A stretch of 64,000 nucleotides of DNA from Crambe crambe (Eukaryota > Porifera > Demospongiae > Poecilosclerida > Crambeidae): the NCBI GenBank assembly GCA_963924555.1, contig OZ004594.1, forward strand, positions 1,891,563 through 1,955,562, written 5' to 3'. Under the pieces are notes generated by a model. It ran no database searches. It saw nothing but the letters and a program-made list of their open reading frames with translations, and was not told the DNA's origin. The position numbers and the translations under genes are program-made. Positions within the stretch are counted from its first letter, which is position 1; each line of letters begins with the position of its first letter. This document shows, piece after piece, positions 54,504 through 64,000 of the stretch.

Positions 54504-55757
54504 GGTAATAGTAATGACAGGAATCTCCCCATTATAAGTCTATAATTATATATGTAGCTAGCTAGTCTATTTTTAGAGTACAATAATACAATCTTATATG
54601 GGGGACAATTATTTGTAGATATAGTATGCAAAGGTTACTCATAAATATGCAGACTGGATTATTCAGTTCATATTGTATTCATTACTCTATGCTATGATTT
54701 ATAGTGGCTCTTCCAAACATAGTTATCACATGATCTAGTTTCTGTGACCATCCTATGGATGGCTACTGGGGAGAAGTCGGTGACCTCTAGACTGTGGGGA
54801 AGTGGTCTCTTCTTGGTGTAGGCTATTGACTAGCTACACCTCCCATGCATGGTGGGTGGGGGTGTCTGTGGATCTTAGAAGGGATATAATTTTATGGTGG
54901 GGTAAGTGATAACTTAATAATAATGTACATATACAGCTTATAAGACATACAACAGGTGATAAAGACATCCTGGGCGTGGTTGCAAGATCCTCTGATATCT
55001 TCAGTAGAAGTGCACCTCAGGATGTGTTGGCCTGCGTAACGTGGGTTGCTATAATATAAAGGGCAACTCACTTCGTCTAGGTGGATAGGATCTGTGCCCC
55101 CAGGAGACCTGTGACAAAAAGCAGTTGATAGCTATTTACTTTTGTTGTATTGAGTTACAAGTATCATAATTAATGTACATACTAGAAAGTATGGGGGAGA
55201 GGGAGGGGAGGGGGAGAGGGAGGGGAGGGGAGGAGGGAGAGGGAGGGGGAGAGGGAGGGGAGGGGAGGGGAGGAGGGAGGGGGAGGGGAGGAGAGAGAAG
55301 AGAGCTATTGGATAAAATATTAATAGCCAGGGAGTTTGTTCTGCTTGCTATACAGCTTGCTATCATCTGGGGATCGTGGAAAGAGGGCTAACTGCTAACT
55401 GCATCACCACTTACTTACCCTGCTTCCGATGCAGTAGTGACATTGATATAATTGTTGAATCCAAGCTGCCTGCACGCCACTTGAGCCAAGCCCTCCTGCT
55501 GAGGTGTCCCATAACACACAGTACCCCAACCGTCTTTCAAGTATACTTCTAGTACACCACGATTGATAACACCTTCTATGCCACTCAGTCTAACATCTCC
55601 ATTTTGCTGAGCATCTGAGGAGGAATGAACAGCTAGAGACTTGATCAATCATGAGCTACATTCCAGCCAGGCCAGCTGGGCTATTTCCTACAGTGTCCTT
55701 TAACGACTCACCTGCAAATACTAAGTAGATAGCGATAAGAAAAGCTGAAAGTTTCAT
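53210..55757 (-). CDS. SRCR-domain type I membrane protein 1
   Basis: Seven exons (55757-55712, 55614-55419, 55108-54951, 54422-54209, 53947-53817, 53645-53595, 53367-53210) give 317 residues in phase. A signal peptide (MKLSAFLIAIYLVFA) is followed by two SRCR-type domains, each split over two exons. The first has WGTVCYG and VACRQLGF, then a Cys-rich half ending DVFITC. The second has FGSVCNM and ACRQLGYTN, then a half ending FSYVTC. A short stalk precedes one membrane helix (WIAGVVIGALILLALCIIIPI). The tail has a CCCIPGC patch, probably palmitoylated, and ends YDTI. SRCR proteins act as scavenger, immune or adhesion receptors; the ligand is unknown. An exon-4 acceptor lies directly beside an (AC)n array. 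Confidence 0.84.
53430..53581. mobile_element. MITE copy (CAGTGGAACCTC family) in SRCR gene 1
   Basis: The copy reads GGACCTCCGAATAATGGACAC at the left and TTGAAGGTTCCACTG at the right, with TTGTCCTCTTTTGGA inside. It matches the family of the complete element at 36666-36837. It lies in the intron between exons 6 and 7 of SRCR gene 1. Confidence 0.7.
54424..54496 (+). repeat. (GT)n abutting the acceptor of an SRCR exon
   Basis: On the minus coding strand this is (AC)n running straight into CAG and exon 4 of SRCR gene 1. The usual pyrimidine tract is therefore replaced by alternating A and C. Confidence 0.92.
55192..55300 (+). repeat. GGGAGG purine tract in intron
   Basis: Degenerate GGGAGG/GGGGAGAGGGA repeats lie in intron 2 of SRCR gene 1. 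Similar tracts occur at 59495-59800 and 63899-63940 in the introns of the other SRCR genes. Confidence 0.85.
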
Positions 55758-56258
55758 CCTTTTGATGCTGTTTTAGCCTTGTTGACTTCTTAATCGCTTT
55801 AGGCAGATACAGAGAGGGGGGTGGAGCTATAACTACTATTGCGCATGCCTGAAGAAACCATAATTAAGTTAAGTCAAAGTTCACTTTAGTTGATAAAGCC
55901 AAATGAGCATAGAGACCTGTTAGTGACTGAAAGTGGTCTTTGAATTTAGGCAGAACCTCCAATTGTGAGTTAGCCAGCCTGCCCATCTCTGATTTTAAAA
56001 TGCTAGTGAGGTTCAAGGATGTGGTCAGTCTGACACTGGTTTCTTCATAGGGTCATCGTGGTTTCCTCGGCTATGATGGCTCATAGCCTTACTCAGCCTC
56101 TGCAAGCCAGTAACTTAACTAAAGATACTGCTCATGTGCTTAACGATATTATGCGTGCATGTGCTATTATTAACAACACCATATATTATACCAATGCAAC
56201 ACAGTTGAATCATAGGTACTGTATTATCTATGGTTGAATACTATTTAGTGTGCAGGAG
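55758..56258 (-). promoter_or_regulatory. Promoter region of SRCR gene 1
   Basis: This 501-bp gap separates SRCR genes 1 and 2. TGCGCATGC at 55840-55848, about 85 bp before the start codon, fits the core NRF1 site and recurs upstream of other genes in the array. No coding sequence was seen. Confidence 0.45.
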
Positions 56259-58751
56259 CTATGAAGAAATAGTCTGATAAGCCACCCTTCGTCGTGAGTT
56301 GTATAAGATGCAGCCTGGGATACAACAGCAGACTGACACTCCAATAATTATGCAAACGATGATTGCAATGAATAAGGCAACAGCTATACCAACTGCAAGT
56401 GTGATTATATTGTGTGGAACTGTGTAGGGAAAAAAAAAGAAAAGAAGATCAATTTCACAATAATAGGAACAACAGGGGAACCTCTGATAAAGGATGCTCC
56501 AAAAGAGGACAAACCTCTCAACAAAGGACAGTCTAAAAGTACCATGTTGTTATACAATAACAAGAGAGCAGTCTCTCTACAAAGGACGAAAGACTGGGTC
56601 CCAAGTGTGTCAGAGGTTACACTGTACTTGTAGAAAGTGTGAATGATGCTTTAATTATTACAGAGTCAAGTGAAGTGAAACTTCTGAATATGATACATAT
56701 GTATTGGGGACCAATTGTCTCTTGCAGATATGATGGGTGCTTACCAACAATTGTGCATAAGGTCTCACTTCCATCGTAGAGAGTAACATCACTATTCATA
56801 TCATAGGCTACAATTGAGGAAAGAAAGGAAGATGTGTGTGAGAGTGTCCAGGAGCAGAGTGAAGTTCTATACTTACTACAATTGACATAAGAATACTGGG
56901 AGCAAATGATCGCATGATCCGTAGAGGGATAGTTGAAGCAGTTTCTGAGGCAGGGGCCAGTGGAAGAACAACTAATAGTGTCTACTTGAGTGGAATCAAT
57001 ACTGCAAAGGGGAAAAAAAAAAAGTGTAATAGTGTATTGACCACAAGAGGGTTAGGGGCTAGGGCTAGGGCTATAGATTAGGACTATAAGGTAGCACTCG
57101 AAGGACCCAACAAGAAATCTATAAATCATCTAGCCATTTATAATGCAAAAGTGTGGGTTATAAAGGTTAGGTTATAGTACTGTATGCCACTTACAATATA
57201 GCAGAGGCGTTTCCATAATTGACTGCATTGGTATAACCCAGCTGTCTGCAAGTAGTGTCACTGGCCTCTTGGTTCATGTGACACACAGGACCCCATTCTG
57301 AATTGATGTAGATCTCCACGAAACCTGATGAAGGAAACCCTGTTCTACCATCCACTAGACGGACTTGGGTATCATATGGCTGATAAATCTCATCAGTATC
57401 TGTGTGATATTATATGGAGAAACTATCATATTTGTTTGTGCTAGCTATTTTTTCAGTATGGGATAGTTTTTGTGTAGGCAAAGTTGATGTCTGCATGCAT
57501 GCATGTCCCTACCTCTTTCTATACCTCCAAGAAGAATCTCGCTATCACTGATAAGAGTTTAGCTATAGCTGTGAGATCAAGTTGGCTCTTAGGATGGGAC
57601 CAAAATAGTTGTTTTGACTAGTTAGTTCTGGGTATTATTTTATTAGGGTTGCATCATGACAATCACTTCCTGCATGAGTGTTATCTATACCCCCCATGCA
57701 ATGCAAGCCATCACCCACTATGCATTGTGGGTATATCATGGGGCTCAATTTAGCTGAGCAGACAGACTGGATGGAGAGTGAGACAGTGTCTGTCTATGAG
57801 ATAATCTTTCCCAAGACAAGTAAAAGTGTCCCCAGACTCTGGGGACACTTTTTCTGATGGTACAATTAGAGTCTGGGGACACTTTTACTGATGAAACTCA
57901 ACCTTAAGAACTCTGCCTATATAGCTAGACTCTGAATTTCATCAGCAAAATGTCTAGAGAAACTCCAATTGGGACCAGGTGACATCCATTTCTTTTTATT
58001 GCCTATATTATATAGCTATGCACTTACCACAATCTACTGCCAAGTCCAGCGAATGGTTACAAACCCCATTATAAATAACAAGACATCTCAAAATATGATG
58101 TGGGGCATTTGGGGTGTACGACTCAGACTGACACGTTATGGAGTTCAAGAGTGGATCAAGAGTACTTGCAGAGATACTGCATGTATGGGAAACAAAAAGA
58201 TATGGCATTTGTGTAATAACCATTGGGAATCCTACTGTATATTGGGCCCTGCTATGTAGAGTTAGCTACAGCTTACTTGTATGTATTTAGCTTATTTGAA
58301 AGTAGACAGTATTTTGTTGTTGAACATGACAACGAAAAACATGATAAAATTTTATGGTAACTTTACAATGCTCCTTCACTACTTGCACATTGACTGACTT
58401 GTATTTTGCTACTGGACCATATCCATTAGCGTGATCATATCCCTGCTGTCTGCAAATGGTATTAGCCGCAGCTGCCCAGTCGGATGTCTGGTCCGATTGC
58501 AAATATTGCTGAATGACACCCCAGTTTCCATTCAAGTAAATCTCAACCCTTCCACCACTGTTCCCTATAAAGCCTCCAGAAGAGTCTACAAGTCTCAAAT
58601 CGCCATTTTGCGGGTCACCAGAGACTATACACAAAAGGGATCAACATGATATGAACTAGCTAGTTACCTAGTTATATTAATAATGTCCTTTTAATGACGA
58701 CTCACCTGCAAATACTAAGTAGATAGCGATAAGGAAAGCTGAAAGTTTCAT
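56259..58751 (-). CDS. SRCR-domain type I membrane protein 2
   Basis: Seven exons (58751-58706, 58624-58399, 58176-58028, 57399-57195, 57001-56877, 56807-56745, 56419-56259) give 324 residues in phase. The signal peptide is identical to that of gene 1. Two SRCR domains follow: VEIYLNGNWGVIQ and TICRQQGYDH with a C-half ending LAVDC; then VEIYINSEWGPVC and TCRQLGYTN with a C-half ending YSYVNC. Next come a stalk, one membrane helix (about 25 residues from NIITLAVGIAVALF), a CCCIPGC patch and a tail ending AYQTISS. The first SRCR domain has WGVI where the others have WG.VC, so one canonical cysteine is missing there. Exons 3-5 match gene 3 in length (149, 205, 125 nt). The final Cys half, CLRNCFNYP, is characteristic of this array. 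Confidence 0.85.
56470..56627. mobile_element. MITE copy (CAGTGGAACCTC family) in SRCR gene 2
   Basis: This copy carries GGGAACCTCTGATAAAGGA at the left and CAGAGGTTACACTG at the right, with ACAAACCTCTCAACAAAGGA inside. It lies in the intron between exons 6 and 7 of SRCR gene 2. Confidence 0.7.
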
Positions 58752-59092
58752 CCTTTTCGATGCTGTTTTAGTCTTGTTGACTTCTCAATCGGCAGCTAGC
58801 TCGATCATACGTGTATATTCTTAGTATGGCTCGGGGGGGGGGGGGGGGGGGGGGGGGGGGAAGTTGAGCAAAATACCATAAACTTTATCAATTAATGCAC
58901 GCTACCGTTAAAGTCATTATTAGACTTCCGCAAACGGAGTCAAATGCAAGTGCAGGGCGCTACTGGGTGTAGACCAAGATATATATTTTACGAGTCATGA
59001 CCTGAGAGTCAGCTCACTTGCTGAATTATCACAATAATACAAATGATATAAATAATTTAACCACGATGATAAGGGTTCAGTTATTACTATTC
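58752..59092. other. Gap between SRCR genes 2 and 3, with a poly(G) run
   Basis: This is the promoter region of SRCR gene 2 and the 3' region of gene 3. It contains an uninterrupted G28 tract at 58833-58860. No NRF1-like site is seen here, unlike upstream of genes 1 and 3. Confidence 0.5.
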
Positions 59093-62000
59093 TTATGCAA
59101 TAGTTTGATAAGCCACTCTTTGTCGTGTGCTGTTCAAGATGCAGCCCGGGACACAACAACAGATAGTCACCGAGACGACTATACAAATGAGGATCGCCAA
59201 AAATAGAGTAACAGCCACACCCGCTGCAATTCTGATAACAAGTCCAGGATCAATTCCTGCCATAAGATAACAAAAATACTTCAGCTAGCAGTAATGCAAT
59301 CAAAATTAATTGATGGACCTAATTTTATTTCATTTCTGCCCGAGATTTTCATGTAGCCTCGGGTACTACAATTATAATTGGCCATAGTCTTAGGGGCTTA
59401 CTTACCATATTTACATTCAGCTTCACTTCCACTGGATAAACCAGAAAGACCCTCATTGAAGGCTGCAAGAGAAGAGAAAAGAAAATGAACATACAGGGAG
59501 GAGGTGGAAGAGGAGAAGAGGGAGCAGAGGAGGAGGGAGTGGAGGAGGAGGGAGGAAGGGGAGGAGGAGATGAGGAAGGAGGGGAGGAATAGGGAGGAGA
59601 AGGAGGAGGAGGGAGGGGAAGAGGAAGAGGAGGGAGGAGGAGGGAGGGGAGGGAGGAGGAGGGAGGGGAAGGAGGAGGAGGAGGGAGGGGAAGGAGGAGG
59701 AGGGAGGGGAGGAGGAGGGAGGGGAAGAGGAGGATGAGGGAGGGGAAGGAGGAGAAGGAGGGAGGGGAGGAGAGGAGGAAGAAAGGGAGGGAGGAAGAAG
59801 CTTGACGTTGTTCAGAGTATTCACTTACTACAATTGACGTAAGAATATTCAATGCAAACAATAATATCAGTTGTGGAAGGGTAATCGAAGCAATTTTTGA
59901 GACAAGGGCCAGTGCTGGAACAGCTGAACGTGTCCAATTTATCTGGACCAGACCTACAGAGGGGAGGAAGAGAGATATGCTAGAACATCACTGCTGGTTC
60001 ACCTAGCTACAGTTCAAAGGCCACAACCATGATGAGGAATGGTTACTACCATAGCATACTCACAAAATAGCAGAGGAGCTTCCATAATTGATTGCGTTGG
60101 TATAACCCAGCTGTCTGCAAGCCGTGTCACTGGACGTCTGGTCCATATCACACACAGGACCCCACTGTCCATTAATATAAGCTTCCACAAAGCCAGACGA
60201 ATGAAATCCTGTTCCTCCCTGGACTAGACGGACCTGGGTGTCATATGGCTGGTAAAGAGTACCAGTGTCTGCATCACGTTAACAATAGAGAGTGTTAAAT
60301 CATGTGACTAGAAAACCACACACACATCAAATCACAAGTTACTATCAGTGACCTTTATTGGTGCACCAGTTGTACGTATTGAATAGGCATTGTTATTTTT
60401 TTGGCCTTTTATGTTTTTGAGCAATTCCCCTAAAAAGTTACCTATTTTTAATTATGCCTGTTTGATCCCAATTGTGCATATAAATCTTACTGAGAAAGTT
60501 TTTCTTCTTCACACACACTCAGCCATGTTGTAGCTAGGTATATGCACTGATAAGATGCCATTATTGCATGCATTCCAATGATACATGATTATAAATATGG
60601 TTCATGAGACAACAAAACATTACTTGCTTCCTTGATCCTAACACTTTGCATAATAGTATGCCTGAAAATTCACCTAATAATGCTACCATCATGTCTGATG
60701 CTTAGGAGCACCTATTATGCCTGAAGTTATAGACTGGTCCCTATTTTTTGAGGCAGAGAAAATGCAGGAAGGTTTAGGGAATAGGTGGACACAATTTTTC
60801 CTATGGTTTACACTACATGGATTGTATAGGATATGGTTTCTTTAAGTCCTCTACTTATTTCTCATTCCTTATGGACAACCATCTGAAAGGTGAGTTCCAG
60901 TTTTCCTATTCCTCATACATTATCAATGATGTTGTCTTAGTCATGCATCGGGCAGGGATAGGTGGTGGCCTTGTTGTGGCTAGGCATGGGGCTAATATGC
61001 TAATAGGAATAACAGCATAACTACTAAAACCTTTGGAGCCAATATTGTGTATATATGTGCTTGCAGTAAAATGGAGTTGGTAATGGTTGGCAGTGCAGCA
61101 GGCGCATTATTTATAATGGAGTATAATTATAGTACAGAGCTGGAAAGCTTGACTTCTTTCCAGCAAAAATCGGCTCAATTTAAACACTGGAGAGTATTTG
61201 TCTACACATCATTAAGGCTGAAATTGATTGCTACTGGCAGCGTGGTGGATGTAACAGATACACACACGTACACAGACACAACTGAGTACTGTAACCCTTG
61301 CACATGCATGTGCTAAGGGTTAATAATAGCCAAAAAAAGAGAGCTTTTATCCCCATGCCCATTTGTGGCTTTGGGAACAATAAAATGTTTTCATAGCCCT
61401 ATTATTAGCTATTCCAGAGCTGCTGCCTTATGCATGACAACTGTTCTGGAAACTACAGTATTCTTTTAGCCTGCCTTGTACAAGAACAGAAACCTGATCC
61501 TTTCATATCCCATACAGAATAATAGAAACTACCTGTATATAGTCATAGAACAATTTGTATCCATTAACCTCAAACCTGACGACCAACTTAAAATGGCACT
61601 GACAGTAAAACCCAGGCCCCAGGGTGAATAAATGTAACTAATAACAAGTTCCCTACAAGCTAGCTATAGCTAGGGCATCAAAACTCAGTCTCGAGCAAAC
61701 TTACAGCATTGAACTGCCAAGTCCAGTGTGTGATCAGAAATTTGATCATACGAGTGATAACATCTCAAAATGTGATGTGGTGCATCAGGAGTGTATGAAT
61801 TAGAAGAGCAGGTGATGTCATTCAGTAGTGGTGCAAGCTGACTCTGTGGGAGACTACAGAAAGAAGGAAATGAAGGAAGAAAGAGAGGAAGAAAGAGAGA
61901 AAGAAAGAAAGTAGGTCACTAATTTTTATTCTCCTGACTTGTGAGTGTGCACTATGAAATACCTGTATCTCGAAACTGGACCATAGCTGGTTGCACGGTC

Positions 62001-62290
62001 ATGTCCCTGTTGTCTACAAATGGTGTCGGCCTCATCTGACCAATCAGATGTTGAAGAATATAGTTGAATAACACCCCAGTCTCCATTCAGGTAAATCTCG
62101 ACTCTCCCGGCGCTTTTTCGGCTCAAACCATCACTGCCGATAAATCTCAGGTCGCCATTCTGGGGATCGCCTGTGACTAAACGGGAAAGCAGTATGAGGG
62201 ATACGCGGCTACAAATAAAGATTAGCTTAGTTGCGTACCTGCACTTATAAGATAACAGCTGCAAATTAGCACGGTGAGAAAGACTTCCAT
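59093..62290 (-). CDS. SRCR-domain type I membrane protein 3
   Basis: Seven exons (62290-62239, 62176-61963, 61853-61705, 60268-60064, 59953-59829, 59462-59406, 59256-59093) give 321 residues in phase. It has a signal peptide (MEVFLTVLICSCYLISA), a first SRCR domain (VEIYLNGDWGVIQ, TICRQQGHDR, C-half ending LAVQC), and a second SRCR domain (WGPVCDM, ACRQLGYTN, C-half with GPCLKNCFDYP and YSYVNC). A stalk, one membrane helix (RIAAGVAVTLFLAILICIVV), CCCVPGC and a tail ending AYQTIA follow. The signal peptide differs from genes 1 and 2, but the body is closest to gene 2. The promoter has TGCGCATGCG at 62345-62354. The intron from 60063 down to 59954 is short; the next one down holds a long GGAGG tract. 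Confidence 0.85.
59495..59800 (+). repeat. (GGAGGA)n purine tract in intron
   Basis: This is about 300 bp of degenerate GGAGGAGGGAGGGGA repeats between exons 5 and 6 of SRCR gene 3. It is a pyrimidine tract on the coding strand, and it produces long spurious open frames. Confidence 0.95.
61082..61325 (+). repeat. Dispersed repeat shared with 15340-15760
   Basis: Words in the same order occur at both loci: GGTTGGCAGT, ATCGGCTCAATTTAA, CTACTGGCAGCGTGG, GTGGATGTAACAGATACACAC and AGTACTGTAACCCTTG. In this copy the CACAC stretch is short; at 15634 it is expanded into a long (AC)n. It lies in the intron between exons 3 and 4 of SRCR gene 3. Class unknown. Confidence 0.6.
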
Positions 62291-62639
62291 TTTCACCTGG
62301 TAGCTAGCTGGGCAGGGGGCGCGGTTTCTATTTATTAATATATCTGCGCATGCGTAGTGTCTTTGCGTACCTTATTTGAAAAAGTCTAGAGACCCTCAAT
62401 TTATATTCATAACAAGTAGTTATTCCTTCATGCCCTGCACCTATGCTTTCCAAATGTAGCCTTGCTGAGATTGGCAAGAAAATATTGGAGTGCATAATAT
62501 TATATTCCTCAGGGATGATCGACAGATAGGGAGGCTTCAATATCTTCACTCGTAGTTCGGGCAGAGAACAAGAAGGTGCAGAGGTGAAGAAAAATCTGAA
62601 AGAAATCACTAGGACCAATGGCTGCACACTTAATACCCA

Positions 62640-63245
62640 TTCTGTTACTACATGTGTGGGAAACAGAGAGAGAACATGACATGCCATTCGTGTAAAATAA
62701 CCATTGATTGATTCTAAATACTGGGGCCTGCTAGAGAGTAAGTTAGCCTTTGTTTTATTACAACTTATACTTGTAAATAGCTTATATATATATACACAGT
62801 AATTATTTTTTATTGTTGAACATGACAACAAAAAATGTGACATTTAATATGGTAACATTACAATGCTCCTTCATGCCCGACTGACTTGTATTTTGCTACT
62901 GGACCATATCCATTAGCAAGATCTTTTTTTTTTCTCTAATAAATTTCATTGCAAGCAATGAGGTGGGCCAACTAGCTATAAGGCCCATATCCCTGCTGCC
63001 TGCAAATGATATCAGCTGGAGATACCCAGTGAAAATTAAATGTCTGGTCTGATTGCTGAATGACGCCCCAGTTTCCATCCAAGTAAATCTCAACCCTTCC
63101 ACGACTGTTCCCCCAGAAGAGTCTACAAGTCTCAAATCACCATTTTGTAGAGGCTATAATATAGACATGATAAACCACTAGAACTCAGCTAGTAGCTACA
63201 CACCCGTTATGATGAGATAGCAGCTGAGGAATGCAGTTAGAAAAG
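62640..63245 (-). pseudogene. Decayed SRCR gene copy
   Basis: This stretch aligns by eye with 58185-58625 plus a signal-peptide exon. The exon at about 63240-63195 resembles the signal-peptide exon of SRCR gene 3 but lacks its ATG. The SRCR exon keeps AAATGGTGATTTGAGACTTG and GTTGAGATTTACTTGGATGG but carries small deletions and frameshifts, for example where VVEGLRFTWM replaces the expected GGRVEIYLNG. It also has an inserted block of about 60 bp near 62920-62985. The flanking non-coding sequence (62640-62840) also matches SRCR gene 2, so the whole segment is a genomic duplicate. TGCGCATGCGC at 63308-63318 lies upstream. Confidence 0.7.
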
Positions 63246-63408
63246 CTTAGAGATGGTCGTCCAATAATTGGTCCATGATCCAAAAGCTTTCTTTTTTATA
63301 GTCGCGTTGCGCATGCGCGAGCATGGGGGTAAAGGGTCGGCCACGCGTATAATTATGGTTGGTACATGGTATGGTCATAGATATGGTATGGTACATAGTA
63401 TGGTTGTA

Positions 63409-64000
63409 TCAGTATAGGACTTTATATGATACCCTTCTTGGTCTTAGTTTGTACAAGATGCAACCTTGGGTGAAGCAACAACACACAATAGTAATAGAAA
63501 CAAGAATGGTCAGGATGATTGCAGCAATCACCACACCGACTACCAGTGCAACAAGTCGACGACTCGAAGGCCAGGGAACTGTAAGAGTGGAAAGAATTTG
63601 CTACTCTCTAAATATGGCTAATTATTAAGAGCCATAGAATTACTAACTTACATCCACACAAGTCCTTGCTCCCACCATTGTACATGCTAGCAAGAGACAC
63701 ATCAAAGGCTACAACAAGAGAACAATTTGTTCCAAATAAAAAATAAGTTCCATACGTGCACACTAACTCACTGCAGTTAATGTAAGAGTACTGGAGGCAA
63801 GTAACATTATGATTGACAGAAGAGTCCTTAAAACAACTTCTCAAGCATGCATGAGAAGTAATACAGTTGAAACTATCGACTTGTGAGGCTCCATTGCTAT
63901 GGGAAGGAGGGAGGGAGGGAGGGAAGGAGGGAGGGGGAGGAGCTTTTATAATTATATGACAGTCCCAAGTAGAAATATTAGAAGCATTCACTTTTCACTG
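63409..64000 (-). CDS. SRCR-family membrane protein 4, C-terminal part (5' end off window)
   Basis: Three exons are visible: 63896-63772 (125 nt), 63708-63652 (57 nt) and 63578-63409. They match the last three exons of SRCR gene 3 in length or phase. They encode the second half of an SRCR domain (CITSHACLRSCF, YSYINC), a short stalk, a membrane helix (LVALVVGVVIAAIILTILV), a CCCFTQGC patch and a tail ending SYKVLY. The rest of the gene lies to the right of the window. The stretch 63897-64000 is intron with a GGGAGG tract. The frame is intact. Confidence 0.8.

Noticed and set aside
59349-59861. Ser/Pro/Leu-rich minus-strand open frames
   Set aside because: They come from the GGAGGA tract in an SRCR intron; the flanking exons fix the real frame.
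60817-61316. Short open frames in an SRCR intron
   Set aside because: They overlap a dispersed repeat and have neither family match nor splice support.
62328-62843. 171-codon minus-strand open frame
   Set aside because: It spans the duplicated non-coding flank of an SRCR gene and the promoter of gene 3; it has no homology and no fitting splice sites.

Overview
The window is animal nuclear DNA. It has compact multi-exon genes with GT-AG introns, AATAAA poly(A) signals, many long microsatellites and short terminal-inverted-repeat elements, and no operons. Four class C (GABA-B-like) receptor genes side by side, plus a tandem array of small scavenger-receptor (SRCR) membrane proteins, fit an early-branching metazoan. 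A sponge is my best guess, by inference and not proven. I saw no CRISPR array, rRNA, convincing tRNA or transposase ORF.

Layout. (1) 630-866 (+): last exon of a CENP-V/GFA-like gene. (2) 1024-6051 (-): two tandem, intronless GABA-B-like receptors. (3) 6374-18107 (-) and 18352-29679 (+): two intron-rich GABA-B-like receptors, head to head across 244 bp, each with a C-terminal coiled coil. (4) 29910-30953 (+): intronless calmodulin-lysine N-methyltransferase. (5) 31399-37732 (-): 16-exon ankyrin-repeat protein with a coiled coil, a long low-complexity region and a C-terminal calponin-homology domain. (6) 39846-40897 (+): heparan sulfate 3-O-sulfotransferase whose frame is broken by a 14-bp tandem duplication. 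(7) 41006-45681 (-): 4-exon membrane-anchored JmjC/cupin-type oxygenase. (8) 45845-52717 (+): 19-exon UNC93/MFSD11-like transporter, divergent from (7) across 163 bp, with an unrecognised gene nested antisense in its 2.5-kb intron. (9) 53210-64000 (-): SRCR array of three complete 7-exon genes, one decayed copy, and one gene running off the right edge.

Exons were traced by hand from splice consensus, reading-frame phase and agreement between paralogues. The phases close without a break in the receptor pair (828 and 893 aa), the ankyrin/CH gene (1300 aa), the oxygenase (329 aa), the transporter (526 aa) and the SRCR genes (317, 324 and 321 aa). Exon sizes are shared between paralogues (66, 171, 64 and 133 nt in the receptor pair; 149, 205 and 125 nt in the SRCR genes), which supports the models.

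The most interesting points are: the divergent receptor pair, which looks like a co-expressed heterodimer module; the SRCR array with a conserved CCC palmitoylation-like patch and C-terminal YxxPhi tails; the ankyrin-to-CH architecture; the 14-bp lesion in the sulfotransferase; and a MITE family with CAGTGGAACCTCC ends and TA target sites, scattered through introns.
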